Assembly: GCF_014199615.1 (NCBI RefSeq)
Contig: NZ_JACHOB010000002.1
Coordinates: 186,001-250,000 of the forward strand
Length of the DNA: 64,000 nucleotides
Reading direction: 5' to 3'
Origin: Parvularcula dongshanensis
GTDB taxonomy: Bacteria; Pseudomonadota; Alphaproteobacteria; Caulobacterales; Parvularculaceae
The first letter of the stretch is position 1; every line of letters starts with the position of its first letter. Shown here one piece after another: positions 33,255 through 42,556 of the stretch. Under the pieces are notes generated by a model. The model was not told the origin of the DNA and did no database searches. It saw only the letters and a list, made by a program, of their open reading frames with translations. A program made the translations under genes and the position numbers.

Positions 33255-35164
33255 TGGCCCTCACCGACCAGGACCGCGCGCTGATCGACGAGGACGTCGT
33301 CGCCTACCTGCAGCGCCACGAAGAGAAGTCCCTCCTCCGCTTCATCACCTGCGGCTCGGTGGACGACGGCAAGTCCACCTTGATCGGGCGCCTGCTCTAC
33401 GACGCGCAGATGCTCTACGAGGACCAGATCGCCGGCCTCGACGCGGACTCGAAGAAGCACGGCACGCAAGGGCAGAACATCGACTTCGCCCTCCTCGTCG
33501 ACGGCCTCGCCGCCGAGCGCGAGCAGGGCATCACGATCGACGTCGCCTACAGGTTCTTCTCGACCGAGCGGCGCAAGTTCATCGTCGCGGACACGCCCGG
33601 CCACGAGCAGTACACGCGCAACATGGCGACCGGCGCCTCGACGGCGGACCTCGCCATCCTGCTGGTCGACGCGCGCGCAGGGCTGATGCCGCAGACCAAG
33701 CGGCACAGCTTCATCTGCTCGCTGCTCGGCATCCGGAACGTCGTCCTCGCGGTCAACAAGATGGACCTCGTGGACTACTCCGAGGACCGGTTCCAAGAGA
33801 TCGAGCGGGACTACCGCGAGTTCTCGAAGAACCTCGGCTTCGGCGAGATCCTCTGCGTGCCGCTCTCCGCGCTCGCGGGCGACAACGTCACCGAGCGCTC
33901 GAAGAACACGCCCTATTATGACGGTCCCGCCCTCCTCGAGCACCTCGAGACGGTGAGCACCGAGGTCGACACCCAAGCCCCCTTCCGCCTGCCCGTCCAG
34001 TGGGTGAACCGGCCGAACCTCGACTTCCGCGGCTTCTCCGGCACGATCGCCTCTGGCAGCGTGAGGCCGGGCGATCCCATCATCGCCGTGCCGTCTGGCC
34101 GCCGCTCGACCGTCGCGCGCGTCGTGACCATGGACGGCGACCTCGAAGAGGGGATCAAGCGGCAGGCCGTCACCCTGACGCTGACCGACGAGATCGACGT
34201 CAGCCGCGGCGACATGATCTGCGGCAAGGACTCGCCCGCCGAGCAGTCGGACCAGTTCCAGGCCAAGATGATCTGGATGGCGGACGACGAGATGCTGCCG
34301 GGCCGTCAGTACGTCTTCAAGACGGCGAACCGGACGCTGCCCGGCGTCGTCTCGGCGCTGAAGAACAAGATCGACGTCAACACGCTCGAAGAGCGCCCCG
34401 GCAAGACGCTGGCGCTCAACGAGATCGGCGAGGTGAACCTCAACCTCTCCGCGCCGATCGCCTTCGATCCGTACCGGGAGAACCGCCAGACCGGCAGCTT
34501 CGTCGTCATCGACAAGCAGACCAACGCCACGGTCGGCGCGGGCATGATCGACTACTCGCTGCGCAGAGCCGCCAACGTGCACTGGCAGGCGCTCGAGGTC
34601 GGAAAGGCCGAGCGCGCCGCGATCAAGCACCAGAAGCCCGCCGTCCTCTGGTTCACGGGCCTGTCGGGCTCGGGCAAGTCGACGATCGCGAACCTGGTCG
34701 AGAAGCGGCTCCACGACATGGGTCGCCACACGCTGATCCTCGACGGGGACAATGTGCGGCACGGCCTGAACAAGGACCTCGGCTTCACCGATGCCGACCG
34801 GGTCGAGAACATCCGCCGCGTGGCCGAGACCGCGAAGCTGATGCTCGACGCTGGCCTCCTCGTGATGACGTCGTTCATCTCGCCCTTCCGGGACGAGCGC
34901 CAGATGGCGCGCGACCTGATGGGCGAAGGCGAGTTCATCGAGGTGCACGTCGACACGCCGCTCGAGGTCGCGGAAAGCCGCGACGTCAAAGGGCTCTACG
35001 CCAAGGCGCGCTCGGGTCAGCTGAAGAACTTCACCGGCATCGACTCCGAGTACCAGACGCCCCGCAACGCGGAGCTGACGATCAACACGGTCGACATGAC
35101 GGCCGAGGAAGCCGCCGAGAAGATCGTCGGCTACCTCGACGAGAACGGCTACCTCACGGGCTGA
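33254..35164 (+). CDS. cysNC: Fused sulfate adenylyltransferase subunit 1 / adenylylsulfate kinase
   Basis: The 636-residue protein joins CysN (residues about 1-440) to CysC (about 450-636). The GTPase half has [17 protein letters not shown] (P-loop), [12 protein letters not shown] and NKMD. The kinase half starts at [20 protein letters not shown], with [16 protein letters not shown] and [13 protein letters not shown]. Together they convert sulfate to PAPS. This fusion, seen in NodQ-type proteins, is common in alphaproteobacteria. The C terminus overlaps the convergent histidine kinase by 16 bases. Confidence 0.97.
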   Translation: MALTDQDRALIDEDVVAYLQRHEEKSLLRFITCGSVDDGKSTLIGRLLYDAQMLYEDQIAGLDADSKKHGTQGQNIDFALLVDGLAAEREQGITIDVAYRFFSTERRKFIVADTPGHEQYTRNMATGASTADLAILLVDARAGLMPQTKRHSFICSLLGIRNVVLAVNKMDLVDYSEDRFQEIERDYREFSKNLGFGEILCVPLSALAGDNVTERSKNTPYYDGPALLEHLETVSTEVDTQAPFRLPVQWVNRPNLDFRGFSGTIASGSVRPGDPIIAVPSGRRSTVARVVTMDGDLEEGIKRQAVTLTLTDEIDVSRGDMICGKDSPAEQSDQFQAKMIWMADDEMLPGRQYVFKTANRTLPGVVSALKNKIDVNTLEERPGKTLALNEIGEVNLNLSAPIAFDPYRENRQTGSFVVIDKQTNATVGAGMIDYSLRRAANVHWQALEVGKAERAAIKHQKPAVLWFTGLSGSGKSTIANLVEKRLHDMGRHTLILDGDNVRHGLNKDLGFTDADRVENIRRVAETAKLMLDAGLLVMTSFISPFRDERQMARDLMGEGEFIEVHVDTPLEVAESRDVKGLYAKARSGQLKNFTGIDSEYQTPRNAELTINTVDMTAEEAAEKIVGYLDENGYLTG

Positions 35165-36441
35165 TTCACCGGCAGGCGAAGGGCGGCGGAGAATCCGCCG
35201 CCCGGCCTGTTCGTCAGGGTCAGCGTCCCGCCATGGACCTCCGCCACCCGCCGGGCGATGGCGAGGCCCAGCCCCGTGCCGCCCGTCGAGCGACTTCTCG
35301 AGCCCTCCCCTCGTAAGAAGGCCGTGCCGGCGCCGGCCAGAAAACCGTCCGGAAGGCCGGGGCCGTCGTCGGTGACGGTCAGCACCGCCTCGTCCTTCTC
35401 CTGACGGAGTTCGACGCGGCCGCCATTCGCGTAGCGATGCGCGTTGCCGACGAGGTTCTGAAGAGCCCGGCGGACCAGGACGGGATGGACGGCCGCACGA
35501 ACGCTCGGCAGCACGCCCAACGTGACCCGCTCGCCCGCGGCCCGCGCCGTGTCCGCCGTCTCCTTCGCGAGCGCCGCGAGGTCGGTCTCCTCGGCATCGC
35601 CGCTCGGCGCGCCGAAACGCGCGAGCGTCAGCACGTCCTCGAGCATGGCCTCGGTGTCGCGCAGGCTCGCGATCATCTTTCCCCGCAGGCGCTCGTCCTG
35701 AACCTGCTCGGCCCGCAGGCGCAGGGCCGTGATCGGCGTCCTGAGGTCGTGGCCGATCGCGCCCAGCATGGCGTCCCGCTCGGCGAAGAGCGCGGCGATG
35801 CGCGCCTGCATGGCGGTGAAGGCCGCGGTCAGCTGCCGGACGTCCTCAGGACCTTGCTCCGGCAGATCCGGCGGCGGCGCGCCCACTCGATGCGTGCGGG
35901 CGGCCTCGGTCAGCGCGGCGAGCGGCCGGGCGATCCTGCGCGCGAGCCATAAGACCGGCAGAAGCACGATGAGGTAGAGGAGCCCCGTTTGAAGAAGGAG
36001 CGGCGCGATCGCGACGTCGTCACGCCGGCGCAGGGGCACGCTGGCATGAACCCAGCCGCCATCACCCTCGACGGCGACGGACACGCCGCGCCGGGTCTCT
36101 CCGCGCCACTCGATCGGCGTCCGCACGACGCGCACGGCCCGCGCGTCGCCGTCCTCAGACAAGGTGTCCTCCGCGACCCGTTCGAGGCGCTCCCGGCGTT
36201 TTCCCTCCGGTCCGGCCCCCGCCTGGACGAACCGGCCCCGCCACCGGCTGCGCAGGCTCGGTCTGTCCTCGTCGAGGCGCCGGGCGAGGACGCTCGCGGC
36301 GAGGGTCGTCGCCTGCACCTCGGCGGCGTAGCGCCGGCTCGCCGCCAGCAGGCCGAGGTTCACCGCCTGCGCGGCGAAGAGCGCGAGCGCGAGGAGAACG
36401 GCGAGTTGAACGCCGAGCCTTCTCGGCCAGAGCCTCCTCAC
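35149..36441 (-). CDS. Sensor histidine kinase of an OmpR-type two-component system
   Basis: The 430-residue protein has two membrane helices (about residues 11-35 and 143-168) around a periplasmic domain of about 105 residues, a HAMP-like linker, and the kinase core with [16 protein letters not shown] (His231), [13 protein letters not shown] (N-box) and DDGPGLPDG plus [10 protein letters not shown]. The GHDLRTP motif is typical of EnvZ-like kinases. It starts with GTG overlapping the regulator stop (GTGA). The periplasmic domain has no obvious metal-binding motif. It follows the regulator and an EF-hand gene. Confidence 0.9.
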   Translation of the reverse strand: MRRLWPRRLGVQLAVLLALALFAAQAVNLGLLAASRRYAAEVQATTLAASVLARRLDEDRPSLRSRWRGRFVQAGAGPEGKRRERLERVAEDTLSEDGDARAVRVVRTPIEWRGETRRGVSVAVEGDGGWVHASVPLRRRDDVAIAPLLLQTGLLYLIVLLPVLWLARRIARPLAALTEAARTHRVGAPPPDLPEQGPEDVRQLTAAFTAMQARIAALFAERDAMLGAIGHDLRTPITALRLRAEQVQDERLRGKMIASLRDTEAMLEDVLTLARFGAPSGDAEETDLAALAKETADTARAAGERVTLGVLPSVRAAVHPVLVRRALQNLVGNAHRYANGGRVELRQEKDEAVLTVTDDGPGLPDGFLAGAGTAFLRGEGSRSRSTGGTGLGLAIARRVAEVHGGTLTLTNRPGGGFSAALRLPVNQPVR

Positions 36442-37142
36442 CGCCTGACGACGCTGGCGGCTAGCGTGTAGCCGCCACCGCGCACCGTCTTGATGATCCG
36501 CGGCTCCTTCGGATCGGGCTCGATCTTGCGGCGAAGGCGGCTGACCTGGTTGTCGACCGCTCGGTCGAAGGCATGGGTCTCGCGCCCCTGGGTCGCGGCC
36601 AGGAGGTCGTCGCGGCCGACCACGCGCGGGGCGGCCTCGGCCAGGACCTGAAGGAGCGAGAACTCGCCGCCCGTGAGGTCCACCGCCTCGCCGTCCGGCG
36701 CGACGAGACGGCGCTCCGCGACGTGCATGACGAAGCCCGCGAAGTCGTAGCGCCTCGCCGCGCCGTGCGGCGCGCCCCGGCGCAGGACGGTTCGAATGCG
36801 CGCGAGGAGTTCACGCGGCTCGAACGGCTTGGCCATGTAGTCGTCGGCCCCGACCTCGAGCCCGACGACCTTGTCCATCGGGTCGCCGCGCGCGGTCAGG
36901 AGGATCACCGGCAGGGACCCGTTCGCGCGTATCCACCGGGTCAGCGACAGGCCGTCCTCCCCCGGCATCATCAGGTCGAGGACGGCCAGGTCGAAGCTCT
37001 CCTTCGCGATGAGCGCCCGCGCCTCCGCGGCGCCCGGCGCGGTCGAAACCCGGAACCCCTGGCCGAGAAGGTACTCGGCCAGGGGTTCCAGGATCGAGGG
37101 CTCGTCGTCGACGACGAGCAAGGAGGAGCTCGCCTCCGTCAA
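36438..37142 (-). CDS. OmpR-family response regulator
   Basis: The 234-residue protein has a receiver domain (VVDDEPSILEPL; phosphoacceptor Asp56 in LAVLDLMMPG; LLTARGDP; Lys105 in DYMAKPFEPRELLAR) and a C-terminal winged helix (LTGGEFSLLQVLAEAAPRVVGRDDLL; DRAVDNQVSRLRRKIEPDPKEPRIIKTVRGGGYTL). No ATG lies near the start; TTG at 37142 is used, two bases after the EF-hand stop, which implies coupling. Its partner kinase follows with a 4-base overlap. Confidence 0.92.
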   Translation of the reverse strand: MTEASSSLLVVDDEPSILEPLAEYLLGQGFRVSTAPGAAEARALIAKESFDLAVLDLMMPGEDGLSLTRWIRANGSLPVILLTARGDPMDKVVGLEVGADDYMAKPFEPRELLARIRTVLRRGAPHGAARRYDFAGFVMHVAERRLVAPDGEAVDLTGGEFSLLQVLAEAAPRVVGRDDLLAATQGRETHAFDRAVDNQVSRLRRKIEPDPKEPRIIKTVRGGGYTLAASVVRR

Positions 37143-37144
37143 GG

Positions 37145-37639
37145 TCAGTCGCGCTTTCCGCGGTGCGGTCGCGCTGCACGCATCTCCTCGCGGGTGACGA
37201 GGCCGTCGCCGTCCGCATCCATCTTGGAAAAGCGCTCCGCCGTCCGCGCGCGCGTCTCTTCGAGCGAGACGAACCCGTCATCGTTCTCGTCGAGGCGGGC
37301 CATGAAGCCCTCGCCGCCCCGGCCCTTACGCTTGCCTTCCCACTCCTGCGCGCGCTCGTCGAAGCGTTCGGCCGCCTCCTGGCCCCGCTTCTCGGCGATC
37401 CGCTCGCGCATCTTCGCCTTCATTCGAGCGTGCGTCTCCTCGCGCTCCTGAGCCGAGACGTAGCCGTCCGCATTCGCATCCACCTTCGCGAAGCGCGCCT
37501 CGGCGGCCGCCTGCATCTCGGCGAGCGAGAAGGCGCCGTCACCGTCCGTGTCGATCTTCGCCCCGTGCCCGTGCTGCCCCGCGAGCGCCGTCCCGGCGAG
37601 GAGGAGAGTGGCGATAGTCCCTGCGATCATCGTCTTCAT
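37145..37639 (-). CDS. Secreted EF-hand calcium-binding protein
   Basis: The 164-residue protein has a signal peptide (MKTMIAGTIATLLLAGTALA) and four EF-hand loops: DTDGDGAFSLAE, DANADGYVSAQE, DENDDGFVSLEE and DADGDGLVTREE. Between loops 2 and 3 is a charged helix rich in Arg, Glu and Lys. It is probably periplasmic and binds Ca2+. It is the first gene of an operon with an OmpR-type regulator and kinase, which suggests it contributes to Ca2+ sensing or responds to it. Confidence 0.92.
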   Translation of the reverse strand: MKTMIAGTIATLLLAGTALAGQHGHGAKIDTDGDGAFSLAEMQAAAEARFAKVDANADGYVSAQEREETHARMKAKMRERIAEKRGQEAAERFDERAQEWEGKRKGRGGEGFMARLDENDDGFVSLEETRARTAERFSKMDADGDGLVTREEMRAARPHRGKRD

Positions 37640-37841
37640 CGAGCGATCCTTTCCGGTTCGACTGTAAGGAACGATCTAACCGGCGTCCTTCGCAGCCGAA
37701 TGCCGATGCGGCGTCTTCGGGTCGCGAAGTGTAACCGGAAGACGCCGCGTGGCGAGCGGAATGATCGGCCTTCGTCCCGGCCGCCGCTTGATGGCGGCCG
37801 GGACGAGCGGGGTTCCTAGCGCCAGGCCCCTTAGCTCACAC

Positions 37842-38552
37842 CTACTGACCCCAGACCGTGACGTTCGCGCTGCCGCTGCTGCCGTAGCCCTCGGTAGCGA
37901 GGGTCTGGTAGCGCCAGGTCGAGCCGAGCGGCAGACCGGCCGCGGCCCAAGCGGTCGCGTGGTTGTTGAAGGTGATCGTTCGGTTCTGACCGGTGGAGAC
38001 CTTGTTCCGGCGTATGCTCCAGTACTGGTAGAAGGTCTGATTGGGACCGACGATGCTGTCCGCGTTCACGCGCTGATTGCGGTAGACATCGTACCAGGCG
38101 CCGTCGCTGTAGACCTCGCCGACGCGCGTGCCCTGGGTCGGGCGCCACTCGCCCCAGGTGTCGACGACGTAGTACTCGACGAGCGGGTTTTCGGTCCAAC
38201 CGTAGAGCGCGAGCCAGCCGTTTCCGGGGTTCCACGAGCCGAGGTTGTAGCCGACCGTGCGGTAGCGGCTGCCCGTCGCCCAGCCCTTGCCGCCGACGAA
38301 GTCGCCGCGCTCCCCGACCGGCCCGGTGGACTGAAGGCTCCAGCTCGCGCCGTAGTTTCCGCCGCCGTACTGGTCCGTCATGTTCAGGCAGGCGCTGCCT
38401 TTGCGGTAGTAGGTCGAGTAGAAGAAGCCGCTATTCGTGCCCGTCGCGTCGGCGTCGCAGACTTGTTGGGTCTGCGCGTAGGCAGGCGCGCCGAGCAGCA
38501 AGAGCGATGGAGCGACGGTCGCCGCGACGAGGGTCGATAGTCTTTTCAGCAT
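37842..38552 (-). CDS. GH11 endo-1,4-beta-xylanase, secreted
   Basis: This 236-residue secreted enzyme cleaves xylan. It has a signal peptide (to about residue 26, [14 protein letters not shown]) and one GH11 jelly-roll domain. The catalytic Glu126 is in [13 protein letters not shown] and Glu221 in [17 protein letters not shown], both in conserved GH11 positions. Two cysteines ([16 protein letters not shown]) may form a disulfide. No carbohydrate-binding module is attached. ATG at 38552 has GGGAGGAAACC upstream. A LacI/XylR-like operator lies about 165 bases upstream. Confidence 0.96.
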   Translation of the reverse strand: MLKRLSTLVAATVAPSLLLLGAPAYAQTQQVCDADATGTNSGFFYSTYYRKGSACLNMTDQYGGGNYGASWSLQSTGPVGERGDFVGGKGWATGSRYRTVGYNLGSWNPGNGWLALYGWTENPLVEYYVVDTWGEWRPTQGTRVGEVYSDGAWYDVYRNQRVNADSIVGPNQTFYQYWSIRRNKVSTGQNRTITFNNHATAWAAAGLPLGSTWRYQTLATEGYGSSGSANVTVWGQ

Positions 38553-38644
38553 GGTTTCCTCCCTTTTGCTGTTATCACCGCACTGTTTTCAGCACGGGCC
38601 GCACGAAGTTTATCGTGTTCAAGAGCAATAGAGAGAATACGCGC

Positions 38645-38659
38645 GGACGATGCTCGTCC
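38645..38659. repeat. Hairpin in the xylanase leader
   Basis: GGACGA-TGC-TCGTCC lies about 95 bases upstream of the xylanase start. If transcription begins near the operator at 38714, the hairpin is in the 5' untranslated region. Confidence 0.35.
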
Positions 38660-38713
38660 GACCGCCGGTCCTTTCGACGTTTCCTGCCACTTCTTCTTCG
38701 TTCGACTTTCAAG

Positions 38714-38727
38714 TGCTAGCGCTAACA
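38714..38727. promoter_or_regulatory. LacI/XylR-like operator upstream of the xylanase
   Basis: TGCTAGCGCTAACA is nearly palindromic with a TAGCGCTA core and central CG, as in LacI-family operators. It resembles the XylR operator of the Caulobacter xylose regulon as I remember it. Its location upstream of a GH11 xylanase supports the reading. A TTGACC-like element lies just upstream on the minus strand. The 38553-38914 interval holds this site, a hairpin and the tRNA promoter; I see no gene there. Confidence 0.6.
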
Positions 38728-38874
38728 ACTTTTTGGGTCAAAGGTCGGCCGCAGTTCGCGCGAACGAAAAGACACCTCACCCTTGCGGATGACGCATGCA
38801 GGCGGCCGGCCGCATAACCGTCCTCCTCCTACGGCCGGCTGAGCAGCCGGCGTTCACTTGGGCGAAGACACGCG

Positions 38875-38904
38875 TTGACAATCGCGCCCTGCCTTCGGCA
38901 TAGC
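38875..38904 (+). promoter_or_regulatory. Promoter of tRNA-Met
   Basis: TTGACA (38875-38880) is a perfect -35 box; with 17-18 bases of spacing, GCATAG or CATAGC near 38898-38904 acts as the -10. The start point would be a few bases before the tRNA. Confidence 0.6.
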
Positions 38905-38914
38905 GGTGCCCTTC

Positions 38915-38991
38915 GGCGGAGTAGCTCAGCTGGTTAGAGCAGCGGAATCATAATCCGCGTGTCGGGGGTTCAAGTCCCTCCTCCGCTACCA
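38915..38991 (+). tRNA. tRNA-Met (anticodon CAT), CCA encoded
   Basis: The sequence folds into a cloverleaf with acceptor GGCGGAG paired to CTCCGCT, D arm GCTCAGCTGGTTAGAGC, anticodon stem GCGGA/TCCGC with loop ATCATAA (anticodon CAT), and T arm GGGGGTTCAAGTCCCTC. CCA is encoded at 38989-38991. An elongator Met identity is likely; Ile-CAT read with lysidine cannot be excluded by eye. Confidence 0.95.
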
Positions 38992-39037
38992 TCCCCCTCG
39001 CTACTTTCCGCTTACGAAACCGGGCTAGGACGGACCC

Positions 39038-40063
39038 ATGTCCGAAACGCTCGACACCCTCGGCGCGACCAGCGCGCCACCGCACTGCCCTCGCACCGGC
39101 CTGATCGAGGGGTTCGCCGTGGACGCCCGCGGCGTCGCCACCCCTCTCTCCCGCCAGGAGCTGATCGACGGCGATGGCGTCACGCCCCCCGAGGGCGGCT
39201 ACCTGTGGCTGCACTTCGCCCTCGAATGCGCCCGCAGTTGGCTTCCCGGTCACCTGGACCTCGACGAGGCGACGCTTCGCCTCCTCCTGGCCGAGGAGAC
39301 GCGGCCGAGCTGCGTTCAGCACGAGGACGGCTTGCTCATGAACCTGCGCGGCGTGAACCTGAACGAAGGCCGCTCGCCCGAAGACATGCTGAGCATCCGC
39401 ATCCACCTCGCGCCCGGTCGCCTCATCACCGTCCGCAAGCAGCGGTCGCGGGCGATCGAGGATATCCGGCACGAACTGCGCAAGGGGGCCGCGCCGCGCG
39501 ATGCCGGCTCTCTTCTTCTCCGCCTGATCGGGGGGCTGACCGACCGGCTGGAACCGGTCGTCGACGCTCTTTCCGACCGGGTGGACGCGCTCGAGGAGCT
39601 CTCGCTGCGGGCCGACACCGAGGACCTTCGCGGAGAGCTGTCGGCCATGCGGCACGACGCCATCGTCTTTCGCCGCTACGTCGCACCGCAACGCGAGGCG
39701 GTCACGCGCTTCTCGATGAACGAGGCGGGGCTCCTTTCCAAGAAGACGCTCCAAAGCGTGCGCGACGAGGCCGAACGCGTCACCCGCGTGGTCGAAGAAC
39801 TCGACATCACCCGCGAGCGGGCGGGCGTGATCTACGAGCAGATCGCCGCCCGCCGGGCCGACGAGATGAATCGGAACATGATGATCATCTCGGTCGTCTC
39901 GGCCGTCTTCCTGCCCTTGAGCTTCGTCACCGGGCTTCTCGGCATCAACGTCGGCGGCATGCCGGGGGCGCAGTCCGACGCCGCGTTCTGGCTCGTCTGC
40001 CTTCTCTGTGCGGCGCTCGGCGTCGCGCTGCTGCTCGTGTTCCGCCGCATGGGCTGGTTGTAG
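39038..40063 (+). CDS. zntB: ZntB/CorA-family zinc or magnesium transporter
   Basis: The 341-residue protein has the CorA/ZntB layout: a large cytoplasmic N-terminal domain (LEECxR-like and QHEDGLLMNLRGVNLNEG segments), a long helix, and two C-terminal membrane helices with the GIN motif (FVTGLLGINVGG). ZntB-type proteins move Zn2+ or other divalent ions. The QHEDGLLMNLRG sequence fits ZntB better than CorA. ATG at 39038 follows tRNA-Met by 46 bases. Confidence 0.9.
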   Translation: MSETLDTLGATSAPPHCPRTGLIEGFAVDARGVATPLSRQELIDGDGVTPPEGGYLWLHFALECARSWLPGHLDLDEATLRLLLAEETRPSCVQHEDGLLMNLRGVNLNEGRSPEDMLSIRIHLAPGRLITVRKQRSRAIEDIRHELRKGAAPRDAGSLLLRLIGGLTDRLEPVVDALSDRVDALEELSLRADTEDLRGELSAMRHDAIVFRRYVAPQREAVTRFSMNEAGLLSKKTLQSVRDEAERVTRVVEELDITRERAGVIYEQIAARRADEMNRNMMIISVVSAVFLPLSFVTGLLGINVGGMPGAQSDAAFWLVCLLCAALGVALLLVFRRMGWL

Positions 40064-40171
40064 CCGTTAAGCTGTGAACAACTTTCCCCGCGACGGCGTT
40101 ACGGCACGCCGCTTGCGAAGCTAGACTTCGTTCAGTCCTGTGCCCCGGCCTTGCACTCTCCGAGGGCATCG

Positions 40172-40198
40172 GGGGCCCGTCCGAACCGGACGGGCCCC
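40172..40198. repeat. GC-rich hairpin between zntB and the TerC-family gene
   Basis: GGGGCCCGTCC-GAACC-GGACGGGCCCC is a perfect 11-bp stem. It lacks a T-run, so it may be a terminator of zntB or part of a structured leader before the TerC gene (218-base gap). Confidence 0.55.
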
Positions 40199-40281
40199 GA
40201 GGCTGAACCATCGCGACAGCAAACGAGCCTAGACAAGCCGGTGCGAACCGGAACACTCCTTCGGACGATCTGGAGGACGTA

Positions 40282-41133
40282 ATGGCCGACATCTTCAGCC
40301 TGGACGGGCTGTTCACCCTCTCAAACCTCTTCACGCTGTTGATGCTGGTCCTGCTCCAAGCCGTCCTCGGCTTCGACAACCTGCTCTACATCACCATCGA
40401 GAGCCGGCGCGTCCCCGCAGAGAGACAGCGCTTCGTCCGGCGGGTCGGGATCGGGCTCGCCGTCCTGTTCCGGCTCGTCCTGTTGTTCGTCATCCTGCTC
40501 GTCTTCCAGCAGCTCCAAGATCCGCTCTTCTCGATCGAGACGCACCCCTTCACGGCCGCCTTCACCGTAAGGGTGCTGATCACCTTGTTCGGGGGCGCCT
40601 TCATCATCTGGACCGCTATGAAGGAGATCTTCCACCTCCTCTCGGTCGACCATCTCGAGCACGAAGAGACGACGGCGAAGCGGACGGTGGGCGGCGCGCT
40701 GTTCTGGATCGTCACGATGAACCTGATCTTCAGCTTCGACAGCCTCCTCTCCGCGATCGCGCTGTCGGAGGTCTTCGTCGTCCTCGGGATCGCGATCGTC
40801 GCGGGCGGCGCGCTCATGGTCTGGCTATCCGATCACGTCGCCGCCTTCTTGGAGAAGAACCGTGCCTACGAGGTGCTGGGGCTCTTCATCCTCTTGGTCG
40901 TAGGCGTCCTCCTCCTGTCCGACGCCGGCCACTTGGCACACATGTCGTTCTTCGGCTTCGAGGTGCAGGCGATGTCGAAGGCGACGTTCTACTTCGTCAT
41001 CTTCGTCATGGTGTGCGTCTCGGTCGTTCAGAGCCGTTACCGCACCAAGCTCCTCTCCCAGCGCTCGGAGGCCGCGCGGATGGGCGTGCCGACGACCGAA
41101 CCGAACGTCGGGATCAGCGCAGCGAAGGGCTGA
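40282..41133 (+). CDS. TerC-family integral membrane protein
   Basis: The 283-residue protein has about seven membrane helices and the TerC signature acids: GFDNLLYITIESRRVP in helix 1-2 and MNLIFSFDSLLSAIALS in the middle. TerC/Alx proteins export Mn2+ or support exoenzyme metallation. The substrate is not known here. ATG at 40282 has GGAGG upstream. Its stop TGA directly abuts the stop of the convergent GH5 gene. Confidence 0.9.
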   Translation: MADIFSLDGLFTLSNLFTLLMLVLLQAVLGFDNLLYITIESRRVPAERQRFVRRVGIGLAVLFRLVLLFVILLVFQQLQDPLFSIETHPFTAAFTVRVLITLFGGAFIIWTAMKEIFHLLSVDHLEHEETTAKRTVGGALFWIVTMNLIFSFDSLLSAIALSEVFVVLGIAIVAGGALMVWLSDHVAAFLEKNRAYEVLGLFILLVVGVLLLSDAGHLAHMSFFGFEVQAMSKATFYFVIFVMVCVSVVQSRYRTKLLSQRSEAARMGVPTTEPNVGISAAKG

Positions 41134-42144
41134 TCAGTCGGCGGCCGCGCAGGCCGTCTGCCAGTCCGCGAGGATGCTCTTCACCAATCGGCCGGACGGC
41201 GTGAGCGCTTCGTCCGGCCAAGGCCCCTCGGCGGGCGTGCCGGGGCGGAACAGGGCCGCGCCCTCCTGCTTGTCCGAGACGGACCAGTTCGCGTGCGAGA
41301 GGCAGTTCTCGCGCATGAAACCGACCCAGTCGCGCGTGGAGGCGGTGTCCGGCGCCCCGTCGCCATCGGCGTTCACGGTCCCCCACTCGGTCACGAAGAT
41401 CGGCAGCCCACCGTCAATCGCCGCCTGCGCGCGCGCCCGCAGGCTCTCCTTGTGCGACCCGGCGTAGAAGTGAAGCGTGTAGAGGACGTTCTCCTGCCCC
41501 TCGATCGGGTCGGCGGCGGCATCGTCGACGTCTTGCGACCAGGTCGGCGTGCCGACGACGATCGGGTTGTCAGGGTCGACGGCACGAATCGCGCCGATGA
41601 CGCGCTCGGCGTAGGGCTTGATCGTGGCCGACCAATCCGCGTCGTCGAGCGGCTCGTTGTAGACCTCGTAGATAAGGTTCGGCGCGTCGCCGTAGCGCTT
41701 CGCCATGTCGGTGAAGAAGGCGACCGCTTCGTCCGGATGATCCTCGGCATGGTGCGAGTGCCAGTCGAGAACGACGTAGACGCCGGCGTCGATCGCCCCC
41801 TCGATCACAGCCTCGGCGCGCGCGCGGTTGCCTTCGGGATCATCGATCAGCCCCCCGCCCGCATCTACGCCGATCGCGGCGCGGACGAGGGACACCCCCC
41901 AGTCCTCGGCGAAGCGTTCGACGACCGCCGGATCGTAGAACCGCTCCTGCGCCCAACCGGTGTTCGACCAGAAGAAGCTCACCCCGGCGAGGGAGACGGG
42001 GTCGCCTTTCTCGTCCACGAGCCCGCCGTCCTCGACCGAGAGAGCCCCGTGCCGCTCGACCGGGGTCCGCGCCTCCTGTGCGAGGGCAGCGGGCGCCGCG
42101 GCGGCGGCGAGCAAGGACGGAAGGGCGCGCAAGAGAAGAGACAT
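41134..42144 (-). CDS. GH5 endoglucanase/cellulase, secreted
   Basis: The 336-residue protein has a signal peptide (LLRALPSLLAAAAAPAALA) and a GH5 barrel. The acid/base Glu164 is in YEVYNEP and the nucleophile Glu253 in PIFVTEWG; other pieces are SLVRAAIG, VVLDWHSHHAEDHP and YTLHFYAGSHKE. It hydrolyses beta-1,4-glucans and probably acts outside the cell or in the periplasm. No binding module is attached. The gene stands alone on the minus strand between the TerC gene and the small protein at 42207. Confidence 0.94.
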   Translation of the reverse strand: MSLLLRALPSLLAAAAAPAALAQEARTPVERHGALSVEDGGLVDEKGDPVSLAGVSFFWSNTGWAQERFYDPAVVERFAEDWGVSLVRAAIGVDAGGGLIDDPEGNRARAEAVIEGAIDAGVYVVLDWHSHHAEDHPDEAVAFFTDMAKRYGDAPNLIYEVYNEPLDDADWSATIKPYAERVIGAIRAVDPDNPIVVGTPTWSQDVDDAAADPIEGQENVLYTLHFYAGSHKESLRARAQAAIDGGLPIFVTEWGTVNADGDGAPDTASTRDWVGFMRENCLSHANWSVSDKQEGAALFRPGTPAEGPWPDEALTPSGRLVKSILADWQTACAAAD

Positions 42145-42206
42145 AGGCAGGCTCCGATCGGAACCGTCCCCTTACTCAGGACGGAGGCGGACCGCGAGTG
42201 CCGAGG

Positions 42207-42518
42207 TCAGTCTTCGAGGTCCGCCCACCAGGCCGCATAGGGCGTGTTCTTCGGCGCCCGGCGGCTGTAGTCGGGCGCGCCGTCGCGCCACCACACCGGC
42301 CCTCGTTCTCCGAGCGCCACCTTGGCCTTCTGGACGGCGGCACGAGCGGCGGCGGTCTCGTCGCTCGTCTGCGCGTCGCGCACGGCACGGCGAGCCCGCA
42401 TGAGCGCGCCGACTTGCGCCTTTCGTGTCTCTTCGGGGAGGTTCGGGTCGGTCCGCCGCCAGAGCACGCCCTTCGCGACGAAGTAGCGGCCGTCGGGCGT
42501 CACGGGAAAGTCGCTCAT
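42207..42518 (-). CDS. Conserved small cytoplasmic protein of unknown function
   Basis: The 103-residue protein has a Trp- and charge-rich pattern: MSDFPVTPDGRYFVAKGVLWRRTDPNLPE at the N terminus, a helical middle (QVGALMRARRAVRDAQ) and ERGPVWWRDGAPDYSRRAPKNTPYAAWW at the end. I recall similar proteins in many proteobacteria but no function. It lies 38 bases downstream of ctpA on the same strand. Confidence 0.8.
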   Translation of the reverse strand: MSDFPVTPDGRYFVAKGVLWRRTDPNLPEETRKAQVGALMRARRAVRDAQTSDETAAARAAVQKAKVALGERGPVWWRDGAPDYSRRAPKNTPYAAWWADLED

Positions 42519-42556
42519 AGAGAAAGGGCGGCCCGTGGGCCGCCCTCTTCGTTCCG

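Noticed and set aside
38546-38728. 60-codon minus-strand frame upstream of the xylanase
   Set aside because: No ribosome binding site or family similarity; it overlaps the probable leader with its hairpin and operator.
40064-40281. yybP-ykoY Mn2+ riboswitch before the TerC gene
   Set aside because: The conserved GGGGAGUAG-type core and its partner segments are not visible; only unrelated hairpins are.
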